Origin: Clostridia bacterium
Lineage (GTDB): Bacteria > Bacillota > Clostridia > Lachnospirales > Lachnospiraceae
Assembly (NCBI GenBank): GCA_910575625.1
Contig: CAJTFD010000017.1
Coordinates: 1 to 64,000 of the forward strand
DNA: 64,000 nt
Reading direction: 5' to 3'
Position 1 is the first letter of the stretch. Each line of letters begins with the position of its first letter. Shown piece after piece: positions 8,186 to 17,650 of the stretch. The translations under genes and the position numbers were made by a program. The notes beneath the pieces are model-generated. The model was not told the origin of the DNA, ran no database searches, and was given only the letters and a program-made list of their open reading frames with translations.

Positions 8186-8819
8186 AGAAATAGGCACGAT
8201 AAAAAAAGTCCAAAAGGGACAGCACTCCGCCATCCTCTCCATCCAGGCCGAAAAGATCCTGGAGGACCTAAAGATCGGGGACAGTGTGGCCGTAAACGGT
8301 GTCTGCCTGACAGCGACCTCCCTGGATCCCCACGGATTTACAGCGGACGTGATGCACGAGACACTGGACCGCTCCTCCCTGGCATATTTAAAGAGCGGCA
8401 GCCACGTGAACCTGGAGCGTGCCATGGCCGCCGACGGCCGGTTTGGCGGCCACATCGTCGCCGGGCATGTGGACGGCATGGGGAAGATCCAAGAGATCCG
8501 CCGGGACGACACAGCGATCTGGTACACCATACAGGCGGAACCTTCTATTTTACGCTACATCGTAGAAAAAGGCTCCATCACCATAGACGGGATCAGCCTG
8601 ACCGTGGCCCGGGTGTCCGCAAAAGATTTCGCCATCTCGGCCATCCCCCACACAGTCCAGATAACGACCCTGGGCGAACGCCGGGAGGGCGACTTCGTGA
8701 ACCTGGAAAACGACATCATCGGCAAATATGTGGAGAAACTGCTCACGCCCGCCGATCCAAAGCCGGCCCAGAGCCGCCTGACAAAAGATTTTTTACTCCA
8801 ATGCGGATATGACCTGTAA
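8166..8819 (+). CDS. ribE: riboflavin synthase alpha chain
   Basis: 217 residues, made of two lumazine-binding repeats. MFTGIVEEIGTI opens repeat 1, VNGVCLTATSL follows, and GHVDGMGKI with IDGISLTVARV marks repeat 2. It dismutates two dimethylribityllumazine molecules to riboflavin and ribitylaminouracil. The start lies inside the ribD reading frame. The gene is followed directly by a palindromic repeat that separates it from ribBA. Confidence 0.97.
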   Translation: MFTGIVEEIGTIKKVQKGQHSAILSIQAEKILEDLKIGDSVAVNGVCLTATSLDPHGFTADVMHETLDRSSLAYLKSGSHVNLERAMAADGRFGGHIVAGHVDGMGKIQEIRRDDTAIWYTIQAEPSILRYIVEKGSITIDGISLTVARVSAKDFAISAIPHTVQITTLGERREGDFVNLENDIIGKYVEKLLTPADPKPAQSRLTKDFLLQCGYDL

Positions 8820-8959
8820 AAATCTGTAAAACACTCATCTGTCGTTGCGAGTTTGAACAAAATATACAAAAACGCCGCTCAAGACCCTTTTTGATCCGCG
8901 TCTTATTTTGTATATTTTGCCCAAACTCTGTATACGGGAGAGAAGTTTCGCAAACGCCT
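8818..8959 (+). repeat. palindromic repeat family 2, copy 1 (between ribE and ribBA)
   Basis: Long imperfect hairpin: 8849-8873 pairs with 8906-8928 (GAGTTTG...CAAAATATACAAAA with TTTTGTATATTTTG...CAAACTC). The right end GTTTCGCAAACGCCT matches the end of the second copy at 18455-18598; the left end is degraded. It sits inside the rib operon and could affect transcript processing or readthrough to ribBA. Confidence 0.8.
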
Positions 8960-8991
8960 AATATGACTTATTGTAAGAAAGGAGAACTGCC

Positions 8992-10194
8992 ATGTTCCAA
9001 TTTAATACGATAGAAAAAGCCCTTGAAGACTTAAAAAAAGGAAAGATCATCCTGGCGACCGACGACCCGGACCGGGAAAATGAAGGCGATTTCATCTGCG
9101 CCGCCGAGTTTGCCACCACAGCCAACATCAATTTTATGGCGACCCACGGAAAAGGGCTGATCTGCATGCCCATGTCAAAAGAATACGTCGACCGGCTGGG
9201 CCTCCCCCAGATGGTCACCCAGAACACCGACAACCACGAGACAGCCTTCACCGTCTCCATCGACTCCGCCGAGACCACCACCGGCATCTCCGCGGCGGAG
9301 CGATCCATGACCGCGCTAAAATGCGTCGATGACAATGCCGGTCCCGAAGACTTCCGCCGCCCCGGACATATGTTCCCTCTCCTGGCCAAGGACAACGGCG
9401 TGCTGGAGAGGAACGGCCACACGGAAGCCACCGTGGACCTGTGCCGTCTGGCCGGTTTAAAAGAATGCGGCCTCTGCTGTGAGATCATGCGGGAGGACGG
9501 CACGATGATGCGCACATCGGAACTGATCGAGCTGGCCAAACGCTGGGACCTGACCTTCATCACGATCAAAGACCTGCAGAACTACCGCAAACACCATGAA
9601 AAACTGGTGGACCGGGTGACCAAGACGCGTATGCCCACCCGTTACGGCGAATTTACGGCCTACGGCTTCGTCAACCGTTTAAACGGAGAACACCATGTGG
9701 CTCTGGTCAAAGGCGAGATCGGAGACGGCCGCGATGTACTCTGCCGGGTCCATTCGGAATGCCTGACCGGCGATGCGTTCGGCTCCCTGCGCTGCGATTG
9801 CGGCCAGCAGCTTGCAGCCGCCATGACCCAGATTGAAAAAGAAGGCCGGGGCATCCTGCTCTACATGCGCCAGGAGGGCCGGGGCATCGGCCTGATCAAC
9901 AAGCTGCGGGCCTACGAACTCCAGGAACAGGGGATGGATACGCTGGAAGCTAACTTGGCCCTGGGTTTCGCCGGGGACCAGCGGGAATACTACATCGGCT
10001 CCCAGATCCTCAAAGATCTAGGCGTAAAGAGCATGCGCCTTTTGACCAACAACCCGGATAAAGTCTATCAACTCTCCGATTTCGGTATGGAGATCACCAA
10101 GCGGGAACCGATCCAGATCCTCCCGACCAAATACGACCTGTTCTACTTACAGACAAAACAAAACCGGATGGGCCACATCCTGAACCTCCAATAA
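8992..10194 (+). CDS. ribBA: bifunctional DHBP synthase / GTP cyclohydrolase II
   Basis: 400 residues. The N-terminal half is Rib[17 protein letters not shown] metal-binding acidic loop, [17 protein letters not shown]-type block ([25 protein letters not shown]) and [12 protein letters not shown]. The C-terminal half is Rib[20 protein letters not shown] with its zinc cysteines, then [11 protein letters not shown]. It makes both riboflavin precursors, dihydroxybutanone phosphate and the pyrimidine. GAAAGGAG precedes the ATG. It follows the palindromic repeat and precedes ribH by 32 bp. Confidence 0.97.
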   Translation: MFQFNTIEKALEDLKKGKIILATDDPDRENEGDFICAAEFATTANINFMATHGKGLICMPMSKEYVDRLGLPQMVTQNTDNHETAFTVSIDSAETTTGISAAERSMTALKCVDDNAGPEDFRRPGHMFPLLAKDNGVLERNGHTEATVDLCRLAGLKECGLCCEIMREDGTMMRTSELIELAKRWDLTFITIKDLQNYRKHHEKLVDRVTKTRMPTRYGEFTAYGFVNRLNGEHHVALVKGEIGDGRDVLCRVHSECLTGDAFGSLRCDCGQQLAAAMTQIEKEGRGILLYMRQEGRGIGLINKLRAYELQEQGMDTLEANLALGFAGDQREYYIGSQILKDLGVKSMRLLTNNPDKVYQLSDFGMEITKREPIQILPTKYDLFYLQTKQNRMGHILNLQ

Positions 10195-10226
10195 TATCCA
10201 TATCATAGAAAGAAAGGAATCTGACC

Positions 10227-10694
10227 ATGAAGACATTTGAAGGAAAACTCATATCCAAAGACATTAAGATCGGCATCGTAGCCGCCCGTTTCAACGAATT
10301 TATCACCTCCAAGCTTGTAAGCGGCGCCATGGACGGACTGATCCGCCACGGTGTAAAAGAAGAAGACATCCACACCGCCTGGGTCCCCGGCGCATTTGAG
10401 ATCCCGCTGATCGCATCCAAGATGGCAAAGAGCAAAAAATACGACGCAGTCATCTGCTTAGGCGCCGTGATCCGGGGCAGTACAAGCCACTATGACTATG
10501 TGTGCAGCGAAGTGTCAAAAGGGATCGCCGCCGTCTCCCTCTCCAGCGACATCCCGGTCATGTTCGGCGTGCTGACCACCGAAAATATCGAGCAGGCCAT
10601 CGAGCGCGCCGGCACGAAAGCGGGGAACAAAGGATACGACTGTGCCCTGGGCGCGATCGAGATGGTCAATCTGATCCGGGAGATCGACAGCTAA
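10227..10694 (+). CDS. ribH: 6,7-dimethyl-8-ribityllumazine synthase
   Basis: 155 residues. Conserved blocks: [46 protein letters not shown] (the His is the catalytic general acid/base), [26 protein letters not shown]. It condenses dihydroxybutanone phosphate with ribitylaminouracil and forms icosahedral or pentameric shells in the cytosol. Last gene of the rib operon; a promoter for thrC overlaps its stop codon. Confidence 0.97.
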   Translation: MKTFEGKLISKDIKIGIVAARFNEFITSKLVSGAMDGLIRHGVKEEDIHTAWVPGAFEIPLIASKMAKSKKYDAVICLGAVIRGSTSHYDYVCSEVSKGIAAVSLSSDIPVMFGVLTTENIEQAIERAGTKAGNKGYDCALGAIEMVNLIREIDS

Positions 10695-10712
10695 ACCGAA
10701 ATATGCTATAAT
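10684..10712 (+). promoter_or_regulatory. thrC promoter
   Basis: TCGACA (10684-10689), 17-bp spacer, TGC-TATAAT (10707-10712). The -35 lies in the last ribH codons, so thrC is probably transcribed independently of the FMN-controlled operon. Confidence 0.7.
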
Positions 10713-10756
10713 TGCAGGAAAGTTTTTAAATACGATCATATAGAAAGGCTGAAAAG

Positions 10757-12247
10757 ATGGAGATATTATACAGAAGTACACGGGGAAACGGTGAGACAGT
10801 GACCGCCTCACAGGCGATCTTGCAGGGGCTCTCCCCCGACGGAGGACTGTTCGTGCCCACCCAGATCCCCAAATTTACAAAAAGCCTGCGAGAACTTTCC
10901 CAATTGAGCTACCAGGAACTGGCCTACCAGGTCATGAGCAGCTTTCTCACGGATCTCACCCCGGAAGAATTAAAGAGCTGCATCCAAAAAGCCTACGACT
11001 CCAAATTCGACACGCCCGCGATCGCCCCACTGACGGAAAAAGGCGGCGCACATTACCTGGAATTGTTCCACGGGTCGACCATCGCCTTTAAGGATATGGC
11101 TCTGTCCATCCTGCCCCACCTGATGACCGTCTCCGCCAAAAAGAACCACGAAGAGCGAAAGATCGTCATACTGACGGCCACCTCCGGCGACACGGGCAAA
11201 GCCGCCATGGCAGGCTTCGCGGACGTGCCGGGGACCCGGATCATCGTCTTCTATCCCAAACACGGTGTAAGCCCGATCCAGGAAAAACAGATGGTCACAC
11301 AAAAAGGCAGCAACACCCACGTAGTCGGGATCACAGGCAACTTTGACGACGCCCAGACAGCCGTCAAGAAGATGTTCCACGACACAGAGCTGGCCGCAGA
11401 GCTCTCCAAAGCCGGCTATCTCTTCTCCTCCGCCAACTCGATCAACATCGGGCGGCTGGTGCCCCAGATCGTCTACTATGTGTACGCATACGCTACACTC
11501 TTGAGAGAGGGGAAGATCCAGGAGGGGGAGAAGATCAATGTAGTGGTGCCCACCGGGAATTTTGGGAACATCTTGGCCGCCTATTACGGCAAACAGATGG
11601 GGCTGCCCTTAGAAAAACTGATCTGCGCCTCCAACGACAACAAAGTGCTCTATGATTTCTTCACCACAGGCACATATGATAAAAACCGTGACTTCATACT
11701 CACCACCTCACCGTCCATGGACATCCTGATCTCCAGCAACCTGGAACGGCTGATCTACAAGATCGCAGGGGATGATCCCGAAAAATGCAGAGGATTTATG
11801 GAGGCATTGACCGCCAAAGGCACGTATACGATCACGCCGGATATGAAAGAACAGTTGGCAGATTTTTACGGAGATTTTGCCACAGAAGGGGAGACAGCCC
11901 AGACCATCGCCCGGCTGTTCAGGGACACCGGCTACATGATCGACCCACACACAGCCGTCGCCGCCACAGTCTATGAAAAATATAAGGCCAAAACGGGGGA
12001 CGACCGCACGACGGTCATCGCCTCCACCGCCAGTCCCTATAAATTCACCCGCAGCGTCCTGTGCGCGTTGGATCAAAAATACGACAGCATGACCGACTTT
12101 GGACTGGTGGATGCCTTAAATGGACTCACAGGCGTTGCCGTCCCGAAAGCGATCGAGGAGATACGCACTGCGCCAACCCTCCATGACCGGGTGGTGGATG
12201 CGGTGGATATGCCAAAAGCGGTCAAGGATATCCTGGGGATAGCATAG
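10757..12247 (+). CDS. thrC: threonine synthase
   Basis: 496 residues, PLP-dependent conversion of O-phosphohomoserine to threonine. It has the YRSTRGN N-terminus, FHGSTIAFKDMALSILPHLM with the PLP Lys, TATSGDTGKAAM and FPTGNFGN-like VVPTGNFGNILAAYYGKQMG. Length and the N-terminal LSPDGGLFVP segment fit the long class-I type. GAAAGGCTGAAAAG precedes the ATG. It has its own promoter and is closed by a bidirectional terminator. Confidence 0.95.
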   Translation: MEILYRSTRGNGETVTASQAILQGLSPDGGLFVPTQIPKFTKSLRELSQLSYQELAYQVMSSFLTDLTPEELKSCIQKAYDSKFDTPAIAPLTEKGGAHYLELFHGSTIAFKDMALSILPHLMTVSAKKNHEERKIVILTATSGDTGKAAMAGFADVPGTRIIVFYPKHGVSPIQEKQMVTQKGSNTHVVGITGNFDDAQTAVKKMFHDTELAAELSKAGYLFSSANSINIGRLVPQIVYYVYAYATLLREGKIQEGEKINVVVPTGNFGNILAAYYGKQMGLPLEKLICASNDNKVLYDFFTTGTYDKNRDFILTTSPSMDILISSNLERLIYKIAGDDPEKCRGFMEALTAKGTYTITPDMKEQLADFYGDFATEGETAQTIARLFRDTGYMIDPHTAVAATVYEKYKAKTGDDRTTVIASTASPYKFTRSVLCALDQKYDSMTDFGLVDALNGLTGVAVPKAIEEIRTAPTLHDRVVDAVDMPKAVKDILGIA

Positions 12248-12363
12248 ATCTAAATATGAGGGAGGAAGACGCTCCTCTCGCATTGTATCGGCTTTCCGAT
12301 CTGAACAGCCTGAGATGGTTTTGCTTTTGAGGGGAAAAATGTGCTGATCATATGCTGACTCAA

Positions 12364-12392
12364 GAAAAAGCGGGGACAACACCCGCTTTTTC
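12364..12392. terminator. bidirectional terminator between thrC and deoC
   Basis: Perfect arms GAAAAAGCGGG (12364-12374) and CCCGCTTTTTC (12382-12392), with A and T runs on either side. It serves the convergent thrC (+) and deoBC (-) units. The remaining 12248-12363 holds no gene. Confidence 0.9.
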
Positions 12393-12393
12393 C

Positions 12394-13065
12394 TCATGCT
12401 TTTAATATTTTGACCAGCCGGCTAGTCCCCAGCCTGTCCGCGCCCAGAGATATGAACTTCTCTGCGTCATCGAAAGAGGCGATCCCTCCCGCCGCTTTGA
12501 TCTTCACACCCCCGCCGACATGCGCCCTCATAAGCTCCACATCCGCAAAAGTCGCTCCTGCACTGGAAAAACCCGTGGAGGTCTTGATATAGTCCGCCTC
12601 CGCACGGGTGACGATCTGGCACATCCGGATCTTTTCCTCCCGGGTCAGCAGACATGTCTCGATGATGACCTTTAAGATCCTATCTCTGCAAACTTCACGG
12701 ACGGCACGGATCTCCGCCTCCGCCTCTTCGTATCTCCCATCCTTCACAAACCCGATCTGGATGACCATATCGATCTCCGACGCGCCTTTTCGGATCGCAT
12801 CCCCGGCCTCAAACACCTTTGCCTCTTTTGTGCTGTAGCCATTGGGAAAACCGATCACTGTGCAGATCGGAAGCTTCCCGTCCACATACCGGGCCGCCTG
12901 CTCCACATAAGACGCCGGGATGCAGGCGGAAGCTGTCTTATACCCCATCGCGTCGTCCAAGATCTCCCGGATCTCATTCCAGGTGGCCGTCTGGGCCAGC
13001 AGCGTATGGTCTACGTGTCTTAAGATCTCTTCCCTGGATATTTCTCCCTTCATTTCTCTCTCCAT
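12394..13065 (-). CDS. deoC: deoxyribose-phosphate aldolase
   Basis: 223 residues. Start 13065 has AGGGAGGTGGAG upstream; the open frame extends further but only across deoB. DeoC blocks: [49 protein letters not shown], and [17 protein letters not shown] with the Schiff-base Lys. It cleaves deoxyribose 5-phosphate to glyceraldehyde 3-phosphate and acetaldehyde. It is 13 bp downstream of deoB in the same transcript, completing deoxynucleoside catabolism. Confidence 0.96.
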   Translation of the reverse strand: MEREMKGEISREEILRHVDHTLLAQTATWNEIREILDDAMGYKTASACIPASYVEQAARYVDGKLPICTVIGFPNGYSTKEAKVFEAGDAIRKGASEIDMVIQIGFVKDGRYEEAEAEIRAVREVCRDRILKVIIETCLLTREEKIRMCQIVTRAEADYIKTSTGFSSAGATFADVELMRAHVGGGVKIKAAGGIASFDDAEKFISLGADRLGTSRLVKILKA

Positions 13066-13078
13066 TTTCTCCACCTCC

Positions 13079-14269
13079 CTATAACAGATATTGCAGCAGC
13101 GACTCCCCGATGGCGCCTTTTGGCATGGCCACGCCGAAATTATCAGCGACAGTCGCGCCCACCACAGCAAAAGTCTCCTGTTCCGCCAGTCTTCCATTGG
13201 AGCGCATATCTTTTGCATATGCCAAAAACGGCACCTTTTCCCTGGTGTGGTCGGTCCCTGTATACGTGGGATCGTTCCCATGGTCTGCCGTGACGATCAG
13301 AAGGTCGTCCTCTTTCAACCGCTCCAGCAGGATACCCAGCCGCTCGTCAAACATCTCCAGTTCATCCCGATATCCCTCAGGGTTTCTCCTGTGTCCCCAT
13401 TTCGCGTCAAAATCAACCAGATTGACAAAACAGAGTCCTTCAAACGCCTCCCCGGCTGCCCCGATCGTCTGCCCCATGCCATGGACCGAGGATGTGGATC
13501 TATATGCCTGGGTGACCCCTTCTCCGTCAAAGATATCCACGATCTTGCCCACAGAGATCACATCGTATCCCTTTTCCTTGAGGGCGTCCAGGACTGTCTT
13601 TGCCGGGGGCTTGAGTGCATAGTCATGACGGTTGCTGGTGCGCTTAAACTCCCCTCTCTTTTTGCCGATATAGGGCCGTGCGATCACCCGTCCCACTCTC
13701 CACTCCTCTTTCATCGTCAGCCGACGCGCGATCTCGCAGCATCGATACAGCTCCTGTAAGTCAAACGTCTCCTCATTCCCGCAGATCTGGAGGACGGAAT
13801 CCGCCGACGTGTAGACGATCATGCTGCCCGTAGCGATCTCCTCCTCGCCCAGCTCCTCGATGATCTGCGTGCCGCTGGCGCTCCTGTTTCCGATCACCTT
13901 GTGTCCGGTGCATCTCTCAAGCTCTTGGATCAGCTCCGGCGGAAAACCGTGTTCTGTAAAAGTCCTAAACGGCGTTTTCGTCTCGATGCCCATCATCTCC
14001 CAGTGGCCCGTCATCGTGTCTTTGCCATTGCTCTTCTCCCGCAGGACGGCCTGATAGCCCAGGGGCCGCTCCACCGCCGCCACCTGTTTTAACGGGGTCA
14101 GATTTGCAAGGCCCAATTTCTGTAAATGGGGGATACGGAAGGTATCCACAGACTCAGAGATATGCCCCAGGGTGTTGACGCCCACATCGCCGAATTGTTC
14201 CCCGTCCGGCATGACCCCGATGCCCAGGGAATCGATGACGACCACAAAGATCCGTTTGTATTTTTTCAT
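13079..14269 (-). CDS. deoB: phosphopentomutase
   Basis: 396 residues, alkaline-phosphatase superfamily metalloenzyme moving phosphate between C1 and C5 of (deoxy)ribose. It begins [18 protein letters not shown] (metal Asp and nucleophile region) and contains [11 protein letters not shown] (nucleophilic Thr), [18 protein letters not shown] and [22 protein letters not shown] (metal-binding DHGND and H). Start 14269 is used because the CAGGTAAAATAT site precedes it. It is first in the deoB-deoC unit, driven by a clear promoter at 14300-14328. Confidence 0.97.
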   Translation of the reverse strand: MKKYKRIFVVVIDSLGIGVMPDGEQFGDVGVNTLGHISESVDTFRIPHLQKLGLANLTPLKQVAAVERPLGYQAVLREKSNGKDTMTGHWEMMGIETKTPFRTFTEHGFPPELIQELERCTGHKVIGNRSASGTQIIEELGEEEIATGSMIVYTSADSVLQICGNEETFDLQELYRCCEIARRLTMKEEWRVGRVIARPYIGKKRGEFKRTSNRHDYALKPPAKTVLDALKEKGYDVISVGKIVDIFDGEGVTQAYRSTSSVHGMGQTIGAAGEAFEGLCFVNLVDFDAKWGHRRNPEGYRDELEMFDERLGILLERLKEDDLLIVTADHGNDPTYTGTDHTREKVPFLAYAKDMRSNGRLAEQETFAVVGATVADNFGVAMPKGAIGESLLQYLL

Positions 14270-14299
14270 ATATTTTACCTGCCTGCCCATTTTTCTTCT

Positions 14300-14359
14300 A
14301 TTATACAATGTCCAGATGATCTATTCAAGCTTGGCAGGTAGGGGATGCTCCTATATAAT
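14300..14359. promoter_or_regulatory. back-to-back deoB and lysR promoters
   Basis: Minus strand: TTGAAT (14323-14328), 17 bp, TATAAT (14300-14305) toward deoB. Plus strand: TTGGCA (14331-14336), 17 bp, TATAAT (14354-14359) toward lysR. The two -35 hexamers are 2 bp apart, so occupancy by polymerase or regulator should couple the two units. Confidence 0.85.
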
Positions 14360-14365
14360 AGGACT

Positions 14366-15271
14366 ATGACGATCAATCAATTAGAATATTTTCTGGCCTG
14401 TGCCCGGCACGCCTCCCTGACAAAAGCTGCGGAGGAACTGTATACGACACAGCCCCATGTGAGCATGGTGATCAAGTCCCTGGAAAAGGAACTGGGCGTT
14501 GTCTTATTTAACCGGACGGCCCGGGGCGTGGAGCTGACACGGGATGGGAGACGGATCTATCCCTATGCGGCCAATGCCCTGAAAAATACGCGGCTGATCT
14601 TCTCCGCCTGCCAGGAAGGAGGTCAAAAAAGCCTGCGCATTGCCACCAACCCCAGCAGTCACATGACGGCCCTGTTGGCTGAGCACTACCGGAAATACCA
14701 GACAGACGACTATTTTCTCCAATACACAGAATGTACGATCGAGGACATGCTGACGCTGGTGGCAGACCAGGAGTACGACCTGGGCTTTTTGTTTGTCCCC
14801 GAACATAAGAAACCTGCGCTCTTTCAGATGCTCAAACGCAGGCGGCTGGGATTCACCCCTCTGTGCACGGCGGATCTGGTCCTCTATGTGGGGCCGGAGA
14901 ATCCGCTGTATAAGACGGCCTTTGTCACGCCGGATACATTATCGGATCTGCATTTTATCCAATTGGAAGACGATTTTTTTGCGGTGGAGGACTTGTTGCA
15001 GGGAATCCCATTCAGACAGGTCGTCAAGACCAACAGCAGCCATATGATGATCCATATGCTGGAACACACGGACCTGTGCAATCTGGGGAGTTTTTGGCTC
15101 AGGGATATGTTCCGCCAGCATGATTTCGGACGGATCACGGTGAAAGGGTTTGAGGGACAGGTGTCTTTTGGGTATGTACGACGCTGCACCCAGCCTCTGA
15201 GTGCACAGGAGCGGGCCTTCCTGGAATTCCTCCAGAGAGCCATACGCCAGGACGGCGCCGCCGACCCATAA
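14366..15271 (+). CDS. LysR-family transcriptional regulator
   Basis: About 301 residues. N-terminal HTH: INQLEYFLACARHASLTKAAEELYTTQPHVSMVIKSLEKELGVVLFNRTARGVELT, typical of LysR proteins; the C-terminal substrate-binding fold follows. Start 14366 is preferred because an earlier in-frame ATG (14345) lies upstream of the -10. The chosen ATG is only 6 bp after the -10, so the mRNA may be leaderless. It is divergent from deoB, whose unit it may regulate, and is followed by a MATE pump. The effector is unknown. Confidence 0.9.
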   Translation: MTINQLEYFLACARHASLTKAAEELYTTQPHVSMVIKSLEKELGVVLFNRTARGVELTRDGRRIYPYAANALKNTRLIFSACQEGGQKSLRIATNPSSHMTALLAEHYRKYQTDDYFLQYTECTIEDMLTLVADQEYDLGFLFVPEHKKPALFQMLKRRRLGFTPLCTADLVLYVGPENPLYKTAFVTPDTLSDLHFIQLEDDFFAVEDLLQGIPFRQVVKTNSSHMMIHMLEHTDLCNLGSFWLRDMFRQHDFGRITVKGFEGQVSFGYVRRCTQPLSAQERAFLEFLQRAIRQDGAADP

Positions 15272-15361
15272 CATTTCCTTATAGACTGTGCATAAAAAAC
15301 AGAAGATACCTGTGGATGTGTTTCTGCGCTATACTGTTATCAAAAGGCCAGGAGGGTATCT

Positions 15362-16729
15362 ATGCGCAGGACAAAGACAGCATCTCATACGGAAGTACAC
15401 ATGGAAAAAGGACCGATCGGACGGACCCTGCTCCTCTTTACGGCCCCGATCCTGCTCTCACAGATCCTGCAGCAGCTCTACAGCATCGTGGACTGTATGG
15501 TGATCGGACATTTCGGCGGCAGCTTCGGTCTCTCCGCCGCCGGGATCGCGGGACTCATCCTGTCGGTCATCATCAATTTCTTTATCGGTTTTTCCACTGG
15601 GATCGGCTGTGTCACCGCCCGGCTCTTCGGCTCCTATGACTATGCCCGGCTGCGGCAGGCCATCCAGACGATGGTCTGCCTGTGTATCTTTGCCGGGATG
15701 GCTTTTACAGCAGTTGGGATCTTCCACGCCAGGACTTTCCTGCTCTGGCTGGACTGCCCCAGGGAGGTCCTGGGTGATGGGGTGCGCTACCTGCAGATCT
15801 GTTTTTTGGGGATGACGCCCCAGCTCCTCTCCAACACAGGGAATGCCGTTTTGCGCTCCATGGGCAACACAAGATCACCTCTGGTCTACCTGGTGTTTTC
15901 GTCTCTGCTGAACATTGGACTGGATCTTCTTCTGGTCATCGTATTCTCCCAGGGGCTTGCCGGGGCCGGGGCCGCTACTGTGGCCGCCCAGTGGGCGATG
16001 GCCCTTTTGATCTTATGGAAACTGTACACGCTGGATGAGGCGTACAGGCCAGGCTTTCGTCTCCGGCCGCTGCCTTTTAACGAGATAAAAGAGATCCTCG
16101 GACAGGGGATCCTCTCCGGCCTGCAGGCCGTGTCCATGAGCATCTCCTCCCTGATCATCCAGGTCAGCATCAACCAGTTCGGCGCGGACGCCATCGCAGG
16201 GATGACGATCTACGCCAAAGTGGAAGGGTTCCTCTACTACCCCGCCTTTTCCTACGGCATCGCCCTGACCGGATTCATCGGACAGAACCTGGGTGCCGGA
16301 CGCCTGGATCGGGTACAGCGCGCCATGCGCACCAGCCTGGCCCTCGCTGTGGGATACACCCTGCCGGCCAGCCTGCTGCTGGTGGCCGGTTCCAGGTATA
16401 TCCTGTTATGTTTTACAAAAGACCCGGGGATCCTCTCCTGCGGACAGGAGGCCATCGCGTCCATCCTGCCCTGGTACTTCCTCTACGCCGTCGACCAGGT
16501 CTACATCGGCGGATTAAAGGGTCTGGGCCACACCGGATATCCCCTGGCCTGCTCGGTCATCTGCTATTGCCTGTTCCGCATCGCCTGGTGCCAGGCTCTT
16601 CTGCCCCTGTGGAGGGACATGCGGGTGGTCTATCACTGTTACAATGTCAGCCTGCTCTTGATGCTGGCACTCCTGGGGGCCCGTTACCGCCTGTGCCGCC
16701 TCAGAGATTTCCCGGCCCAAACCCCATAG
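15362..16729 (+). CDS. MATE-family multidrug efflux transporter
   Basis: 455 residues, about 12 membrane helices in two homologous halves. Signatures: GPIGRTLLLFTAPILLSQILQQLYSIVDCMVIGHFGG, LRSMGNTRSPLVYLVFSSLLNIGLDLL, and YYPAFSYGIALTGFIGQNLGAGRLDR in the second half. Such pumps export cationic drugs or metabolites in exchange for Na+ or H+. AGGAGGGTATCT precedes the ATG. It lies 90 bp after lysR on the same strand and may belong to that regulator's circuit. Its 3' end overlaps cdd by 29 bp tail to tail. Confidence 0.93.
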   Translation: MRRTKTASHTEVHMEKGPIGRTLLLFTAPILLSQILQQLYSIVDCMVIGHFGGSFGLSAAGIAGLILSVIINFFIGFSTGIGCVTARLFGSYDYARLRQAIQTMVCLCIFAGMAFTAVGIFHARTFLLWLDCPREVLGDGVRYLQICFLGMTPQLLSNTGNAVLRSMGNTRSPLVYLVFSSLLNIGLDLLLVIVFSQGLAGAGAATVAAQWAMALLILWKLYTLDEAYRPGFRLRPLPFNEIKEILGQGILSGLQAVSMSISSLIIQVSINQFGADAIAGMTIYAKVEGFLYYPAFSYGIALTGFIGQNLGAGRLDRVQRAMRTSLALAVGYTLPASLLLVAGSRYILLCFTKDPGILSCGQEAIASILPWYFLYAVDQVYIGGLKGLGHTGYPLACSVICYCLFRIAWCQALLPLWRDMRVVYHCYNVSLLLMLALLGARYRLCRLRDFPAQTP

Positions 16730-17117
16730 GCAGCAGATCCTCTAACTGGTATACCACGTAGTCGTCCTTTGAGACAGCCAGGATGACCTGGAAATCTTTT
16801 GGGCTGCAAAATTCCATCATGACCTGGCGGCAGACACCGCAGGGCGGCGTGTAGGTGGTCAGCCGTCCTCCCTTTCCGCCCACCACACAGATGGCCTCAA
16901 AATCCCGCACGCCCTCGCTGACCGCCTTGAAAAACGCTGTGCGCTCCGCGCAGTTTGAGGGTGTGTAGGCGGCGTTTTCTATGTTGCAGCCGGTGTAGAT
17001 CCTGCCGTCTTTTGCCAGCAGAGCCGCGCCCACTCTGAAATCCGAATAGGGGGCGTAGGCGTATCCTGTCTGTCTGACCGCGGTTTCGATCAGGCGTGTA
17101 AGCTGTTCTTTTACCAT
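16701..17117 (-). CDS. cdd: cytidine deaminase
   Basis: 138 residues, the usual length of the homotetrameric enzyme. Motifs: YAPYSDFRVGAALL, GCNIENAAYTPSNCAERTAFFKAVSEG (Cys-Ala-Glu zinc/catalytic block) and PPCGVCRQVMMEF (the other two zinc Cys). It deaminates cytidine and deoxycytidine to (deoxy)uridine, feeding the uridine phosphorylase encoded nearby. AGAGGTGAGG precedes the ATG; an in-frame GTG nine bases earlier overlaps that site and is less likely. Confidence 0.96.
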   Translation of the reverse strand: MVKEQLTRLIETAVRQTGYAYAPYSDFRVGAALLAKDGRIYTGCNIENAAYTPSNCAERTAFFKAVSEGVRDFEAICVVGGKGGRLTTYTPPCGVCRQVMMEFCSPKDFQVILAVSKDDYVVYQLEDLLPMGFGPGNL

Positions 17118-17185
17118 TGTCCTCACCTCTTTTTCTATTTTTTCATATGGATAGGATATCTTCTCAAGACCGATCGATCTCCTCA

Positions 17186-17345
17186 GAGCGTGTCTTAAAA
17201 ATCATTCACGCCACCTGCACGCCCCACTTTGCGGTATATTTTCTCCTCATTCGGTTGCCGTAGCCCGCTACGCCGCCCTCATTCGGCGAAAATCTCCCAC
17301 AAATTGCGACATGCAGTTGACATAAAGCATTTTTAAGACACGCTC
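17186..17345 (-). repeat. MITE-like element, copy B
   Basis: Ends GAGCGTGTCTTAAAA and TTTTTAAGACACGCTC; TA follows on the right, CA precedes on the left. The interior is diverged from the other copies (TATATTTTCTCC in place of AGATCTGGCCC), yet the complementary interior arm is changed too (GGCGAAAATCTCCC), so it is an older copy. It fills most of the gap between cdd and the nucleotidyltransferase remnant. Confidence 0.8.
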
Positions 17346-17395
17346 TAGAAAAATAAAGTAATATAAATACAAACGATAATATGGAGGTTACACCT

Positions 17396-17650
17396 ATGAA
17401 TGATCATCCAGATATACTCCAAAAATTGGTCCCTGGGATCATAGATATCTTTCACCAATCTGTATACCGGATTTTTTTATATGGTTCTGTAGCCAGGGGC
17501 ACACAGACACCTGGATCTGATATAGATATCGCAGTCATCGTGAGGTCACACACAAAAGAGATGCATGGCCGGCTGCATAAAAGATCTGTCCATTTACCGT
17601 TATGACCTCGCTGTGGAAGAACTCGAAAATCCTCTGACCGGCATCATCCT
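17396..17650 (+). pseudogene. MNT-type nucleotidyltransferase remnant
   Basis: The start at 17396 follows GGAGGTTACACCT. The first about 60 residues carry FLYGSVARGTQTPGSDIDIAVIV, the GS-x9-DxD nucleotidyltransferase core seen in minimal NTase (MNT) antitoxins of HEPN-MNT pairs. Near 17560-17600 the frame shifts: the original frame stops at 17605 while the next frame continues IYRYDLAVEELENP, an expected downstream segment. The gene then runs into the convergent udp gene and has no HEPN partner. Frameshift and truncation point to a pseudogene; a sequencing error cannot be excluded. Confidence 0.7.
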
